Source of the DNA: Phaeobacter gallaeciensis DSM 26640
GTDB lineage: Bacteria > Pseudomonadota > Alphaproteobacteria > Rhodobacterales > Rhodobacteraceae
Length of the DNA stretch: 40,170 nucleotides
Reading direction: 5' to 3'
NCBI RefSeq assembly: GCF_000511385.1
Contig: NC_023143.1
Span: forward strand, 1 to 40,170
The notes below the pieces were generated by a model. The model made no database searches, was not told where the DNA came from, and saw nothing but the letters and a program-made list of their open reading frames with translations. A program made the position numbers and the translations under genes. Below, one piece after another: positions 25,275-33,991 of the stretch; the first letter of the stretch is position 1, and each line of letters starts with the position of its first letter.

Positions 25275-26503
25275 TTTGCGTTCTCTCCGAGCGTTTCTAG
25301 GGGAGCCATTGCAGTTTGAGCAAAGAGCCTGTCTGCAGATGGATCGGGATGTTTCTGCATACCGAGCCGTTCCCTGCGCTCATTGGCCGTCATCGTGCCG
25401 CTGGTTGCCATCTTCGAAACAAACTCGGCTCTCGCTTTGGCATCCATCTGCATGAAAACATCGCGATCAAAGCGATAGATTGAGCGACGGCGCTTTTCTG
25501 GTGACACCAGATCTTTCAAGATCCTTTGCTCCACTCGTGATGCGAGAGGGTTGATGCCGAGGGTAAGCCAATATTGCAGGATCGTTTCAACGCCGGTTCC
25601 CCAAACGGTTTGACCTTGGGCAAAGTGCCCTACGATCACCGGCGGGGTTCCAAACCAACGACAGATGTCTTCAACGCTGAACCGACGTGTCTCTAATAGC
25701 TGCGCATCCTCAGGGTTCAGCTGCATTGCGCTCCACTTCAAGCCAGCCTCAAGGACTAGGGTTTTACCGGCTTTTGAAGACCCAGTGAAATCTATCAGCA
25801 TTTTCTGAAGTTGAGCGCGTTGTTCCGGGTTCAAAACCTGATCACCACTCAAGACACCCGCCGCCATCATCGCATTCGAGAAAATGCTAGACGCCGTCTC
25901 ATCTGCCGCAAGGCCAGCACCGATAGAAACTGCGCCATAAGCAACCGTGGACATACCCAGCCCGTCGCCCGCGCCGAAACCACGCATGTGGAAAACCTTG
26001 TCTTTTGGCAGAACTTCCCATTTTCCTCGATCATAGACCCCGTATTTGAAACCGCTGCGCCCCTTCGTTCTCATCGGCTGGACGCCGAAAAGAGGCTGAA
26101 GACCAATCAGTTCTTTGCCGAGGTAAATCTTCTCCGCAAATGCATTGCCTTTTAGGCTAATCTGGGTGGACATCCCCTCCCAGAACTCTTGCGCGGTTTG
26201 ATCGGCGTTTGGACTTTCAGCCAAAACGCCATAGAGACTTCCGTCGTTTACCTCGATCTCTTTGCCTTTGCTGTCCTTTTCGAAGAACTTGACAGGCATG
26301 CCACCAATGACCTGGGCGTTTTTTCTCACACAGTCGAACACCACGGAACTGGCCAAGGAGCTATTTGCCGTGACTGTTTTCCCAGATGGCGTAGAGATGC
26401 TTCCAGACTGCAAAGCCTCTGAAGATCCACCAAACAGCGACTGACTTGTCGACAGGATCTCGTTTCGGACGCCATTAATAGCGGCGCGCACCAAATTCAT
26501 CAT
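25271..26503 (-). CDS. Portal protein (HK97 family)
   Basis: This 410-aa protein forms the dodecameric DNA channel at the head vertex. Family features include LASSVVFDCVRKNAQVIGGMP (split; residues 50-70), RFSVEDICRWFGTPPVIVG (about 278-296) and the C-terminal MTANERRERLGMQKHP (about 374-389), the usual portal signature. It overlaps the terminase by 4 bp and the protease by 4 bp. Confidence 0.92.
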   Translation of the reverse strand: MMNLVRAAINGVRNEILSTSQSLFGGSSEALQSGSISTPSGKTVTANSSLASSVVFDCVRKNAQVIGGMPVKFFEKDSKGKEIEVNDGSLYGVLAESPNADQTAQEFWEGMSTQISLKGNAFAEKIYLGKELIGLQPLFGVQPMRTKGRSGFKYGVYDRGKWEVLPKDKVFHMRGFGAGDGLGMSTVAYGAVSIGAGLAADETASSIFSNAMMAAGVLSGDQVLNPEQRAQLQKMLIDFTGSSKAGKTLVLEAGLKWSAMQLNPEDAQLLETRRFSVEDICRWFGTPPVIVGHFAQGQTVWGTGVETILQYWLTLGINPLASRVEQRILKDLVSPEKRRRSIYRFDRDVFMQMDAKARAEFVSKMATSGTMTANERRERLGMQKHPDPSADRLFAQTAMAPLETLGENAK

Positions 26504-28227
26504 ACGACCATCACCGGATTGTTGAGGAAATCACCGAGGTTCCCGATTTGTCGAGGCTGGGGGTTCCAGCTCATCAATTGGACCGTGTTGAACATGGCCA
26601 TCAGCGGATCGATCTTGGCTGATCCTGACTGCGCCTTGGTCACGATAACTGCGTTGCCTCTTGCTTCTGTTTTTGCATTGCCAACGCAGAAGGCCATCAT
26701 CCTCTGACCACAATGGACAAGGGTTCCGTTCTTCAGCTTGACTGGCGCAGCTTTGATTGCAGCGTTCAGCTTGTAGCCCTGCGAGATCGCAGCCATATCC
26801 TCGATCGCAAAACCTGCCTCGGTGAGAGCATCAACGATCTTTGCAACCCCTTCCGGGTCCATGCCGATGCCATTTTCTTCCGGTAACAGTCCGAGATCTC
26901 GCAGACGAACGCAGTAGTCTACGATTTCGGGGAAGGCTTCCTCCTCAAGATTGCCGACGAGTGTGAGATCGCCAGCTTCTCTGAGGGCTTCGAGTTCTGG
27001 CTTGATCTCCTTGCGGAGTTCCAGAACCATTTCATCCGCCCAGGCTTTGCTCCAGAACTGCCACCGTTTGGTGTCCCGGTGACGGCCCATAATACCGAAA
27101 CCCAAAAGGTCGTCCAAGCCGCCCCCATCTACCCCAGCAACGCAAACATCCGAGGTGGACAGGATGTCTTCAAGGGTGATGTCGCGCGTCGCTTGCTCCC
27201 AGAACAGGGCACCAACCCACTTGCCGGTTCCCAGCCCGATCGAAGGCTCGACATTCAGGTGTTGCGAAATGAACAGCGCGACAGCTTCGGGGCCTTCGCG
27301 CTCAGCCTTGCGCATGTCGTTGATCAGATCCTCCAAGTGGACGGATCGACCAAGGTTAGGGTTCACAAGCGGCCAGGTCTTTGGATTGCGCCAAGACTTG
27401 TTTTCCAACATCTTCTGCGGCAGCTCATACAATACCGCAAGCATCGGCAGGCGGATCTCTCCGTCCCTCACCGCACGCGCTGTCGCTAACTCTTTTTCAA
27501 ATTGGCCCGTTGGCCGGTCCTTGGATTGGGTCGTGATCTGGAGGAAGAAACCCTCAGGCCGCGATTTCAACCCGCCACGCAGCTCGATGAAAACGTCTGG
27601 TGCTTTGTGTTTACTACCCAGTACGTGCGTTTCATCCACGAGGATGTAACAGCCCTTGGAGCCGGTAACGACATCCCCGTCAGCGGACAGGATCATGATC
27701 GCCGCGTCTGTAACTAGGTGTGTGATTGTTTTTTGGTGGTCCCTGATCTTGAAGACCTTGGACAAGGTTTCATCAAGCTGAATGATCCCCTTCGCTGTCT
27801 TGAATGCGATGCCGGCAATCTTTTGCGTCGGGGCAATCAAATACAACTCGGCCTGCGGGCGTTCATTCATGATCGCCGCAGTAACGATGATCGCCGCTGA
27901 GATTGCCGATTTGCCGTTCTTCTTTGGCACCAACAGGAAGAACTCGCGCAGCATTCGCCGCTTTGTCTCCGGGTTGTAGCTGCCAAATATGACGCGCACA
28001 AAGTCGAGTACCCATTCGTCGCAAATCTCACCGAAAGTGGGAGTGCCGGGAAGGTCTGGAACCTTAAGGCGGCAAAAAATCCGAAGCGCTTTTGCCGCAG
28101 GCGCGTCGAACAGAGGCAGCTTGGGGATCAGAGACAGGCCATTTCGGATCCGGTCTTCCCAGTCTGTAACCGAGGTGTCCCACTCTGGGTCGATGCCAAG
28201 TTCTTCATCTCCTATGAAATCAAGCAT
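26500..28227 (-). CDS. terL: Terminase large subunit
   Basis: This is the DNA-packaging motor and nuclease, 575 aa. Walker A-like VPKKNGKSA is at about residues 100-108, Walker B and catalytic acid in ILVDETH at 195-201, and the coupling motif in ITTQS near 231-235. The C-terminal nuclease has GVDGGGLDDL with Asp367 as a likely metal ligand. It resembles HK97-type terminases, which go with cos packaging; an HNH gene beside terS supports that. It follows terS with one-base overlap. Confidence 0.93.
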   Translation of the reverse strand: MLDFIGDEELGIDPEWDTSVTDWEDRIRNGLSLIPKLPLFDAPAAKALRIFCRLKVPDLPGTPTFGEICDEWVLDFVRVIFGSYNPETKRRMLREFFLLVPKKNGKSAISAAIIVTAAIMNERPQAELYLIAPTQKIAGIAFKTAKGIIQLDETLSKVFKIRDHQKTITHLVTDAAIMILSADGDVVTGSKGCYILVDETHVLGSKHKAPDVFIELRGGLKSRPEGFFLQITTQSKDRPTGQFEKELATARAVRDGEIRLPMLAVLYELPQKMLENKSWRNPKTWPLVNPNLGRSVHLEDLINDMRKAEREGPEAVALFISQHLNVEPSIGLGTGKWVGALFWEQATRDITLEDILSTSDVCVAGVDGGGLDDLLGFGIMGRHRDTKRWQFWSKAWADEMVLELRKEIKPELEALREAGDLTLVGNLEEEAFPEIVDYCVRLRDLGLLPEENGIGMDPEGVAKIVDALTEAGFAIEDMAAISQGYKLNAAIKAAPVKLKNGTLVHCGQRMMAFCVGNAKTEARGNAVIVTKAQSGSAKIDPLMAMFNTVQLMSWNPQPRQIGNLGDFLNNPVMVV

Positions 28228-28790
28228 CAGTGCATCCCGCTTCCGGGCTTGATGTCATCACCCCAAAGGTCAGAAGAGACGCCTTGATCCGCGACGGCAT
28301 TGTGGGCATCCAACTTCTCCTGTGCCTTTTTACCGGGAGTGTCTGGCTTCTTTGCAGCTGATTTTCTCTGAGCCTCACCGAGCCGACCAGTGGTCAGGGC
28401 CAAATCGCTCTTGGCGATGAGCTGATCCAATAGTCGCATCGCACCAACGTTCCCTTTGTTTGCTTGTTCCATTGCGATCATGAAACGATGTGCGTCGAGG
28501 CGATCTCTCTGGATGGCCCGCGCTTTCAGTTCTGAAAAATAATAGGTTCTCAGCGTAGGCTGGGAGATGTGCAGGGCGGCGGCGATGCGCTCGTTGCTCC
28601 ACCCCAAAGACAGTAACACTATGACTTTATTACGATTTTCTTGAGTTGCGACATGGGCGGGGCGACCTCTCCGGCCATTTGGAAGCCGAACAGGATCACC
28701 AAAAAGGTCAAATTCTTGATCATCCAAGAAAAAAATCTCCCAATGGGGGGAAGGCGGGTCTAGCCACTTGGCCGTTTGGCGACTTTTCAC
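28227..28790 (-). CDS. terS: Terminase small subunit
   Basis: This 187-aa protein recognises the packaging site. Residues 53-80 (KVIVLLSLGWSNERIAAALHIS) form a helix-turn-helix, followed by helical oligomerisation segments and a charged tail. The start is GTG at 28790; the GGAGGG ribosome site is separated from it by A plus a run of eight G, and the first G of GTG makes the run nine. Slippage in that run would alter the spacing. No other start is in a better position. Confidence 0.82.
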   Translation of the reverse strand: MKSRQTAKWLDPPSPHWEIFFLDDQEFDLFGDPVRLPNGRRGRPAHVATQENRNKVIVLLSLGWSNERIAAALHISQPTLRTYYFSELKARAIQRDRLDAHRFMIAMEQANKGNVGAMRLLDQLIAKSDLALTTGRLGEAQRKSAAKKPDTPGKKAQEKLDAHNAVADQGVSSDLWGDDIKPGSGMH

Positions 28791-28815
28791 CCCCCCCCTC
28801 CCTCCAGAGGCGAGG

Positions 28816-29190
28816 CTAGGTCAAACCCTGTCTTTCCATGCTTTGCTTGCGGGTATCGTGCCAGCCCTTAGCGACAGCTTGCAGGTTGGCGGGATCCCAG
28901 AACAGATCCGGGTCACCACGATGAGGGTTGATGTGATCGACAACAGCGCAGTTTGGCAGATCTCGCCCGCTGACTAAGCGAACACCCGTTGCCTGGCATC
29001 GCCAGCCATCACGCTTGAGGATCTCAATCCGCAAACGCTGCCATCGTGCTGTCTTGTACCAGCTACGCCAAGGCGAACTCAGATCACGGTCGCGGCTTCG
29101 GTCAGCTTCTGTCGACACGCGCGCGGGGTGCCGCCTAGACCGGGCTGGCCCTATCCGGGAGCCAAGGCCCCTGCCCTTCAGAGCACCCAC
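28816..29190 (-). CDS. HNH endonuclease next to the terminase
   Basis: This 124-aa protein has WRSWYKTARWQRLRIEILKRD (about residues 41-61), a common HNH leader, then DHINPH (His86/His90), Asn102 and WHDTRKQ (His111), the HNH catalytic set. In HK97-like cos phages an HNH protein acts with terminase in site-specific cutting. The start is a GTG with a weak ribosome site; the basic N-terminal 35 residues might be outside the true protein. Confidence 0.86.
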   Translation of the reverse strand: MGALKGRGLGSRIGPARSRRHPARVSTEADRSRDRDLSSPWRSWYKTARWQRLRIEILKRDGWRCQATGVRLVSGRDLPNCAVVDHINPHRGDPDLFWDPANLQAVAKGWHDTRKQSMERQGLT

Positions 29191-29257
29191 GAGGCTACCA
29201 ACTTTAGCGCCAGGCCAATCTCAATGAACACGATTACACCTCCAGAAACGCAAAGCA

Positions 29258-29282
29258 CCCGAGGCGGGATCTCCGCTTCGGG
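29258..29282 (-). terminator. Hairpin between late operon and upstream gene
   Basis: A 10-bp stem with one mismatch (CCCGAGGCGG / CCGCTTCGGG) and a 5-nt loop lies in the 125-bp gap between the 29316 gene and the HNH gene. In the minus direction it is followed only by scattered T (GCTTTGCGTTT), so it would be a leaky terminator at most. The packaging cos site may also lie near here. Confidence 0.35.
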
Positions 29283-29315
29283 CGCACATGTGGTGACGGC
29301 AATATGTCAATGGGG

Positions 29316-30011
29316 CTAGGATTTCGTCAAGCCGCTTTCTTTCCATGGTGCGCGCGGCGGCATGCGATCGGTGACCTTAAAGGCCGTCAGATGCGTTGTT
29401 TGTAAGGCCATCCTGATCTCCAATAGCGCGCCATACCAGTTGAGATAGAGGCGGCGGGCGCGCCCGATTTGACCAGCAGTAGGCCGAATCACCACCGGAC
29501 AGTAAGGCACCGGACGATAGACCGCCCTCCCCTTTCGGTTCGTTTCGGGCTGGTGAGGCCATCCCTCTGCACCCAGATCTTTTGCATCTTCAGTTCTTGC
29601 GTATGTGCCCCATCGGTTGGTGAAAGTGTCAACTGGGTAGACAACGGGTGTGATGTCCCACTCTGGCACCCGCCCCGCGCGCGCCAGCTCGGCTATGGTG
29701 GTCGCCATGGCCCAACCGCCGCAATACTCTGGCAGCACCGCCAACGTGCCCGCGACGATCTCAGCATCATGGTGTGACGCTGACCGGCCACCGCCCTGCA
29801 CCCGGCAACCTAACCGCGCGATCTCGACCATTTGATAAATCGGGTCCACGTTGATCCGGCTTTCAACGCCCGTAGCTTCCTCTTGCCGATCAAGAGAAAC
29901 GCATTCCCGCTGGAACGCCCAACAGATCAAACCCCAGACATCGATGTCTTGCTTTGACCCAACAGCCCGCACGGTCGATTTGCCGAACCCGCCTGAATTC
30001 TGCTCATTCAC
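29316..30011 (-). CDS. Unknown protein at the early/late operon boundary
   Basis: This is 231 aa from the GTG at 30011, chosen because GGAGGG lies 7 nt upstream; a TTG at 30026 is less likely. No family is recognised. A long hydrophilic protein with CxG and WxL patterns (WGLICWAF at about residues 26-33) but no clear domain. In lambdoid phages this slot between replication and packaging genes holds the late-gene activator (Q/RusA-like region), so a late-control role is a reasonable guess and no more. Confidence 0.65.
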   Translation of the reverse strand: MNEQNSGGFGKSTVRAVGSKQDIDVWGLICWAFQRECVSLDRQEEATGVESRINVDPIYQMVEIARLGCRVQGGGRSASHHDAEIVAGTLAVLPEYCGGWAMATTIAELARAGRVPEWDITPVVYPVDTFTNRWGTYARTEDAKDLGAEGWPHQPETNRKGRAVYRPVPYCPVVIRPTAGQIGRARRLYLNWYGALLEIRMALQTTHLTAFKVTDRMPPRAPWKESGLTKS

Positions 30012-30035
30012 GCCCCAGCCCTCCAAGCCTCAGTA

Positions 30036-30296
30036 GCGTAACAGCCTGTTACGCCGTGTTTCGCCACCGTTACGCCAGAAGATTGATTACTAACCCCTTC
30101 TATTAATTTATCTTTTTTAAAAAATAGAATTATATGTAACGGCATAACGTTTCTTCTAAATTTCCTGTTCACGTGCATGCGCTCGCTAAAAGCTCTTGCT
30201 TTAGCGTTACAGCGTTTCAACTGACTGAATGACGGTTCATAAATGAGCAAATTCAATAGATTACCACCGTTACTTGAAGTGTAACAACCACGTAAC
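30036..30296. repeat. Cluster of eight GTTAC/GTAAC motifs in an AT-rich gap
   Basis: The 327-bp gap between the helicase and the 30011 gene contains eight GTTAC or GTAAC motifs (starts at 30038, 30048, 30069, 30136, 30206, 30269, 30281 and 30292). About 0.5 are expected by chance in 260 bp. One pair forms a perfect 9-bp-arm dyad around one base (GCGTAACAG-C-CTGTTACGC, 30036-30054). A T/A-rich core lies at about 30090-30135. The layout (iterons plus AT-rich unwinding region beside primase/helicase genes) looks like a phage replication origin, or a regulatory cluster. I see no gene: the minus-strand frame at 30008-30256 starts with TTG and has no ribosome site. Confidence 0.6.
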
Positions 30297-30338
30297 GGGG
30301 CGCTCTATTCCGTGTCGCCAACAACAAAGAACACCCCA

Positions 30339-32222
30339 TCATTCGCCACCGTCAGTGCCATTTTCGGGATTGCTCCCGTATCCGGGGAGAAGACGCGCGG
30401 GAACGACAAGGCCGCGCTGCGTGACACCTGCGACACGCATAGTGCCGGGGTACGGCTGCACATCCGCGATGGTCTGCAGCGCAGCCTTGTGACCGCCACC
30501 ACGCCACCTGGTGCCCGCCAGCGCCTTGTTCAGCGCAGAGTTCTCAGCATTGGCCACAAACAGTCTCTTTTGGCCAACACCCTCACCAAACAGGCGCAAA
30601 CCCAGACGCGCCAACAGAAAGCCATCGCTCGTACTGGGACTATGCGAGGCAGAGTTGAGCAGCATGATCTCTTCTGCCACTGTCTTCACACCCCCGTGTT
30701 CCTTATGCAGTACGCCGCCGTAGATGGCGTTCAACAGGCGCTCACCCTCGCCAAGCTCATCCGCTTCTTGCGTCTCTTCTATAAGCGGCTGAATGAGGGT
30801 CTTGGCTCGCTCGATCCGTTCCGGCAGGGCTTGATCGGTGACAGGATCAATCAGCGGCTCATCGAACAGCATCAGATCCCAACCGGCCAACAGAGTGCCG
30901 ATTGTGTCGCCATCCCGCGATCGCCCGCCCATGCTCTGCACCAGCGCATTGTATGCGCGAAACGCTGTATCCCAGCGCTTAGGGGCGAGGCGCAACATGC
31001 GCCGCCAGACCGCTGGCCCAAGCGCTTTTGCATCTTGCTCCAGTTCGTCAAGAAACATTGCGGCATCGGTCGGGTTTGCCGAGGCCAGCCGGTCACCAAG
31101 GGTGAGCATCACAAAGCGTGACCGATCCTGCGGGGCCATGCCGCCGGGGATGATCGACCCCAGCAGACCAGCCCCATATAGACCAAAGCGGATCCCCGAA
31201 TGGTCAGAGGTGCCCTTTTCCATCTGGGCACCCTCAGCGCCTGACATCAGGCGGAACATCGCAATGACATCCTCAACGCCCCCGCCATTCTCAGACTTTT
31301 CAGCCTCATCGAAGATCCGCACAGCCGCCATGCGGTTGGTGGTCTGGCGAATGCTGGCCGCTGAGGCGCTATTCTTGACGCCAACAGACATACCGCCCAG
31401 AAGAAAGGAGATAATCCGCAACAGGGTGGATTTACCGCTGCCGTTCTTGCCGTTGATCCACAGGTGGGTGCGCCAGTCTGGATACTGCCCCAGGACCGCC
31501 TGTCCGATCCATGCAATGATCAGATCACCGGCATTGTCGCACTGCCAATTCCAGAAATTGGTGATCCGCTGGGACAGATACTGAACCTCATTGACCGGGA
31601 TCTCGGCCTTGGCAGGCCCCTTGATGGCAGGCACCGCAGGATAGAGGGCACCGGATACCATCCGCCCCCGGCGATCCTCATCAGGGCTGACGTTCAGATT
31701 CTCACCAAGATGCACAACAGGGTATCTGGTGGCACCGCGCCAAGTGCCGGTGTGACGGATGGGCATGTAGCGATCAAAGAGAGGCAGCAGGCCACATGCC
31801 TGCATCAGCTTATCGCCCGCCTTTGCGGCACTGAAATCCGTGTCACGCTTTCCCGGCTCTGCGATATCGGCAAGATGGCGCATGGGATCTTTGACACCAA
31901 CCATGAGCGCAACGAGGCTTGATCGATGACTGAGCGCCCCGGCTGACATTTCTGTCAACTCACCCCGCGCAGTCAGAAAGTAGAACTTACCCCCGGCAAC
32001 ACCCAAAGGCTGGACCGGAAACCCCGGCGGCAAGATATCATCGCCCAGAACCTCACCAGCGCCGACATTGCCATCGGCTGCGTCAACATCATCGAAAGGG
32101 TCGGCGGAGCCTTCCCCCGAGTGAGCGGAGCCAATCCCGATTTTTTCGCTATTTTCATCACCTGATGTGATGACTTCCCGGCGGCTTATCACGCCTTGAA
32201 CCTCTTCGATCCCGTCACTCAT
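30339..32222 (-). CDS. Replicative helicase (phage D5/DUF927-type)
   Basis: This 627-aa protein unwinds DNA for phage replication. Walker A WINGKNGSGKSTLL (residues 255-268) and Walker B VRIFDEAE (301-308) are clear, followed by the middle domain with arginine finger candidates. Residues 1-130 are a disordered or primase-linked N-terminus. It overlaps the primase gene by 8 bp, forming a split primase-helicase pair. It resembles superfamily 3 helicases of alphaproteobacterial phages, but the family assignment beyond a P-loop helicase is tentative. Confidence 0.85.
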   Translation of the reverse strand: MSDGIEEVQGVISRREVITSGDENSEKIGIGSAHSGEGSADPFDDVDAADGNVGAGEVLGDDILPPGFPVQPLGVAGGKFYFLTARGELTEMSAGALSHRSSLVALMVGVKDPMRHLADIAEPGKRDTDFSAAKAGDKLMQACGLLPLFDRYMPIRHTGTWRGATRYPVVHLGENLNVSPDEDRRGRMVSGALYPAVPAIKGPAKAEIPVNEVQYLSQRITNFWNWQCDNAGDLIIAWIGQAVLGQYPDWRTHLWINGKNGSGKSTLLRIISFLLGGMSVGVKNSASAASIRQTTNRMAAVRIFDEAEKSENGGGVEDVIAMFRLMSGAEGAQMEKGTSDHSGIRFGLYGAGLLGSIIPGGMAPQDRSRFVMLTLGDRLASANPTDAAMFLDELEQDAKALGPAVWRRMLRLAPKRWDTAFRAYNALVQSMGGRSRDGDTIGTLLAGWDLMLFDEPLIDPVTDQALPERIERAKTLIQPLIEETQEADELGEGERLLNAIYGGVLHKEHGGVKTVAEEIMLLNSASHSPSTSDGFLLARLGLRLFGEGVGQKRLFVANAENSALNKALAGTRWRGGGHKAALQTIADVQPYPGTMRVAGVTQRGLVVPARLLPGYGSNPENGTDGGE

Positions 32223-33390
32223 CGTTCTGCCCTTCTGTCTTCTTTTTATGTTTGCCGTTCAGCACGTCGTTCATGTCGAACCCCGGAACACCCGGCACCA
32301 GCTCAGCGCGAAGCCCAGGCCGCAAAGCCTGGGCACGTTTCAATCCGCAGAGCATCATCGCCCGCGTTCTTGTGGGGTTGCTGTCGCCGTCCTCGATGTA
32401 GATCAGCCGCTTCACCCATGGTGGCGGCAGGAACGCATCAAAATCGGGGTTCAAATCCGGCTCACCTGACCACCGCCGCCCCTCTACCTTCAGCATCTTT
32501 CCAGCCATGTTGCCGAGGTCGACACCGCACCAGAAGGCGGCATTCTTGAGGTCATCAGGCCGCGCCAGATAGGCGCTAAGGGTCGTCTCATTCCCCTCGC
32601 CCACTACCATTGTATCGGCACCCTCAGGCGTAATCAGGGGGATGAAATTCCCCTGTTTGGACCCGCAGACCAATTTACATGGGTAGTCCTCGCACTGATG
32701 AACAATCCGGGCCTTGCCGTGTGGCGGATTGATATCAACCCACGTCTGATGAATTGCCATCACCTGACCGGTCTGCCAGTCGACAATAGGCGCGATCATG
32801 CAGGGGCCACGGTGCAGGACGATGTTATCCCCACCGATTTTCTTGACGTAAGGGTGGTCCAGCAGGAATTTCAGCGGGGTTGGTATCTCTTCGAGGGGGA
32901 GACCGCGCGCGCGCAAGTACGCCCCCACAACACCCCGCCAACCGTCAATCCCGCGATCGTAGAACCGGCGCGCGTCATCGATGCGCGTTTGCCGCCAGCG
33001 ATTGGTGCGCGCCTGGTCCTCTCTGGCCTTTCGCTCCGCAATCGCGCGACGGCGCTCAGCCTCAGCCGGATCAAGATCCACGTTCAGATCACCGCAAAGC
33101 ATCGACAGTGCATCGGCAAAGCTGGCATTCGTCACTTCGCGCACCAGGGCGATTTGATCACCGCCCTTGATCCCGCATTGTCGGCACAGAAATTTCTTGC
33201 TGTGCTTGTTCACATTGAACCGGTCGCACGGCCCACTCTTGGGGTCGTGCCCCTCCGAGCCACAGAGAGGACACGGGCCAAAGAACTCACCCGACCGTTC
33301 CGTCAAGCCATAGATACCCAGCTTGTTCAGAACTTCTTGCACGGGGATCAGCTTGGCCTCTGCAATACGGGGATCATCGGGAAAGCTCAT
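32215..33390 (-). CDS. DNA primase with zinc-binding and Toprim-like domains
   Basis: This is 391 aa from the ATG at 33390, which overlaps the previous stop (ATGA); an upstream start would lie inside that gene. The zinc motif has Cys40, Cys43, Cys69 and Cys72 (CPLC ... FLCRQC), as in the CHC2 family. A Toprim-like domain follows, with GEGNETTLSAYLA (Glu about residue 256) and LIYIEDGDSN (about 340). It would make primers for the helicase encoded next. Confidence 0.87.
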   Translation of the reverse strand: MSFPDDPRIAEAKLIPVQEVLNKLGIYGLTERSGEFFGPCPLCGSEGHDPKSGPCDRFNVNKHSKKFLCRQCGIKGGDQIALVREVTNASFADALSMLCGDLNVDLDPAEAERRRAIAERKAREDQARTNRWRQTRIDDARRFYDRGIDGWRGVVGAYLRARGLPLEEIPTPLKFLLDHPYVKKIGGDNIVLHRGPCMIAPIVDWQTGQVMAIHQTWVDINPPHGKARIVHQCEDYPCKLVCGSKQGNFIPLITPEGADTMVVGEGNETTLSAYLARPDDLKNAAFWCGVDLGNMAGKMLKVEGRRWSGEPDLNPDFDAFLPPPWVKRLIYIEDGDSNPTRTRAMMLCGLKRAQALRPGLRAELVPGVPGFDMNDVLNGKHKKKTEGQNDE

Positions 33391-33695
33391 GCGCGCCCCC
33401 TGCCCTTCAGCCACTCATCGATCAGCGTGTTTGCCGCAAGCCCGTGATACTTTTTGACCTCGATCGACAGCGCCAGCTCAGCGAGGGACCGGGAGCGCGC
33501 ATTCTTGGCCAGCACCAGGCGTTCTGCCGCATTGCGCAGGGGCAGCACCTGCGCAGAACAGGCGTAGCAATCGGCCAGAATCTCACCCAACCGCTGCAAC
33601 ATCAGATCATCATCGCTATTGGGCACCGCAGACATCGACAACCGGGTGCAGACGTGGACCAAGGCCCGCTGCGCAATCATGGGATTTTTGCTCAT
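33387..33695 (-). CDS. Small hypothetical protein of the replication operon
   Basis: This 102-aa helical protein is charged, with no signal or membrane segment. It overlaps the next gene (primase) by 4 bp (ATGA) and the preceding one by 4 bp. No family is recognised. It may be a helicase loader or accessory factor by location, but this is a guess. Confidence 0.7.
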   Translation of the reverse strand: MSKNPMIAQRALVHVCTRLSMSAVPNSDDDLMLQRLGEILADCYACSAQVLPLRNAAERLVLAKNARSRSLAELALSIEVKKYHGLAANTLIDEWLKGRGRA

Positions 33696-33991
33696 TGCAG
33701 ATCCGCCCTGTTTTGCCAGTCGTATGTCGGCAGCTCACCGCCCAGCTGATCCGCATAGGTCTGGACCGCTTCGGCAAGATCCTCGCCCGCCTTTTTGCGA
33801 TTGACGCGCACCGTTTTGAGGAAGGTGATGGTTGCGGCCTTCATGATCCCACTGATGCGGTCACCGGCGTCCAGCTCCAGCGCCAGCGTTGCCAACCGCC
33901 ACATATCGCCCTGCATGGCCTGCCCACAGCGCGCCCGATTGGCGACGACATAGGCATGCAGGCAGAATTCAACCTTGGGATCATGCGGCAT
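33692..33991 (-). CDS. Small hypothetical protein downstream of methyltransferase
   Basis: This is 99 aa from the ATG at 33991, 11 bp inside the end of the methyltransferase gene; a longer frame would run far into that gene. It is mostly helical, with a cysteine pair near the start and a basic stretch FLKTVRVNRKKAGEDLAEAV. No motif is recognised. The tight overlap with both neighbours supports it being real. Confidence 0.68.
   Translation of the reverse strand: MPHDPKVEFCLHAYVVANRARCGQAMQGDMWRLATLALELDAGDRISGIMKAATITFLKTVRVNRKKAGEDLAEAVQTYADQLGGELPTYDWQNRADLQ

Noticed and set aside
30008..30256. Minus-strand frame of 82 codons in the GTTAC gap
   Set aside because: It begins with TTG, has no ribosome site, overlaps the start of the 30011 gene and is made from the AT-rich, motif-filled gap.
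30312..31121. Long plus-strand frame opposite the helicase
   Set aside because: The helicase frame holds Walker motifs; this frame has no domain or ribosome site.
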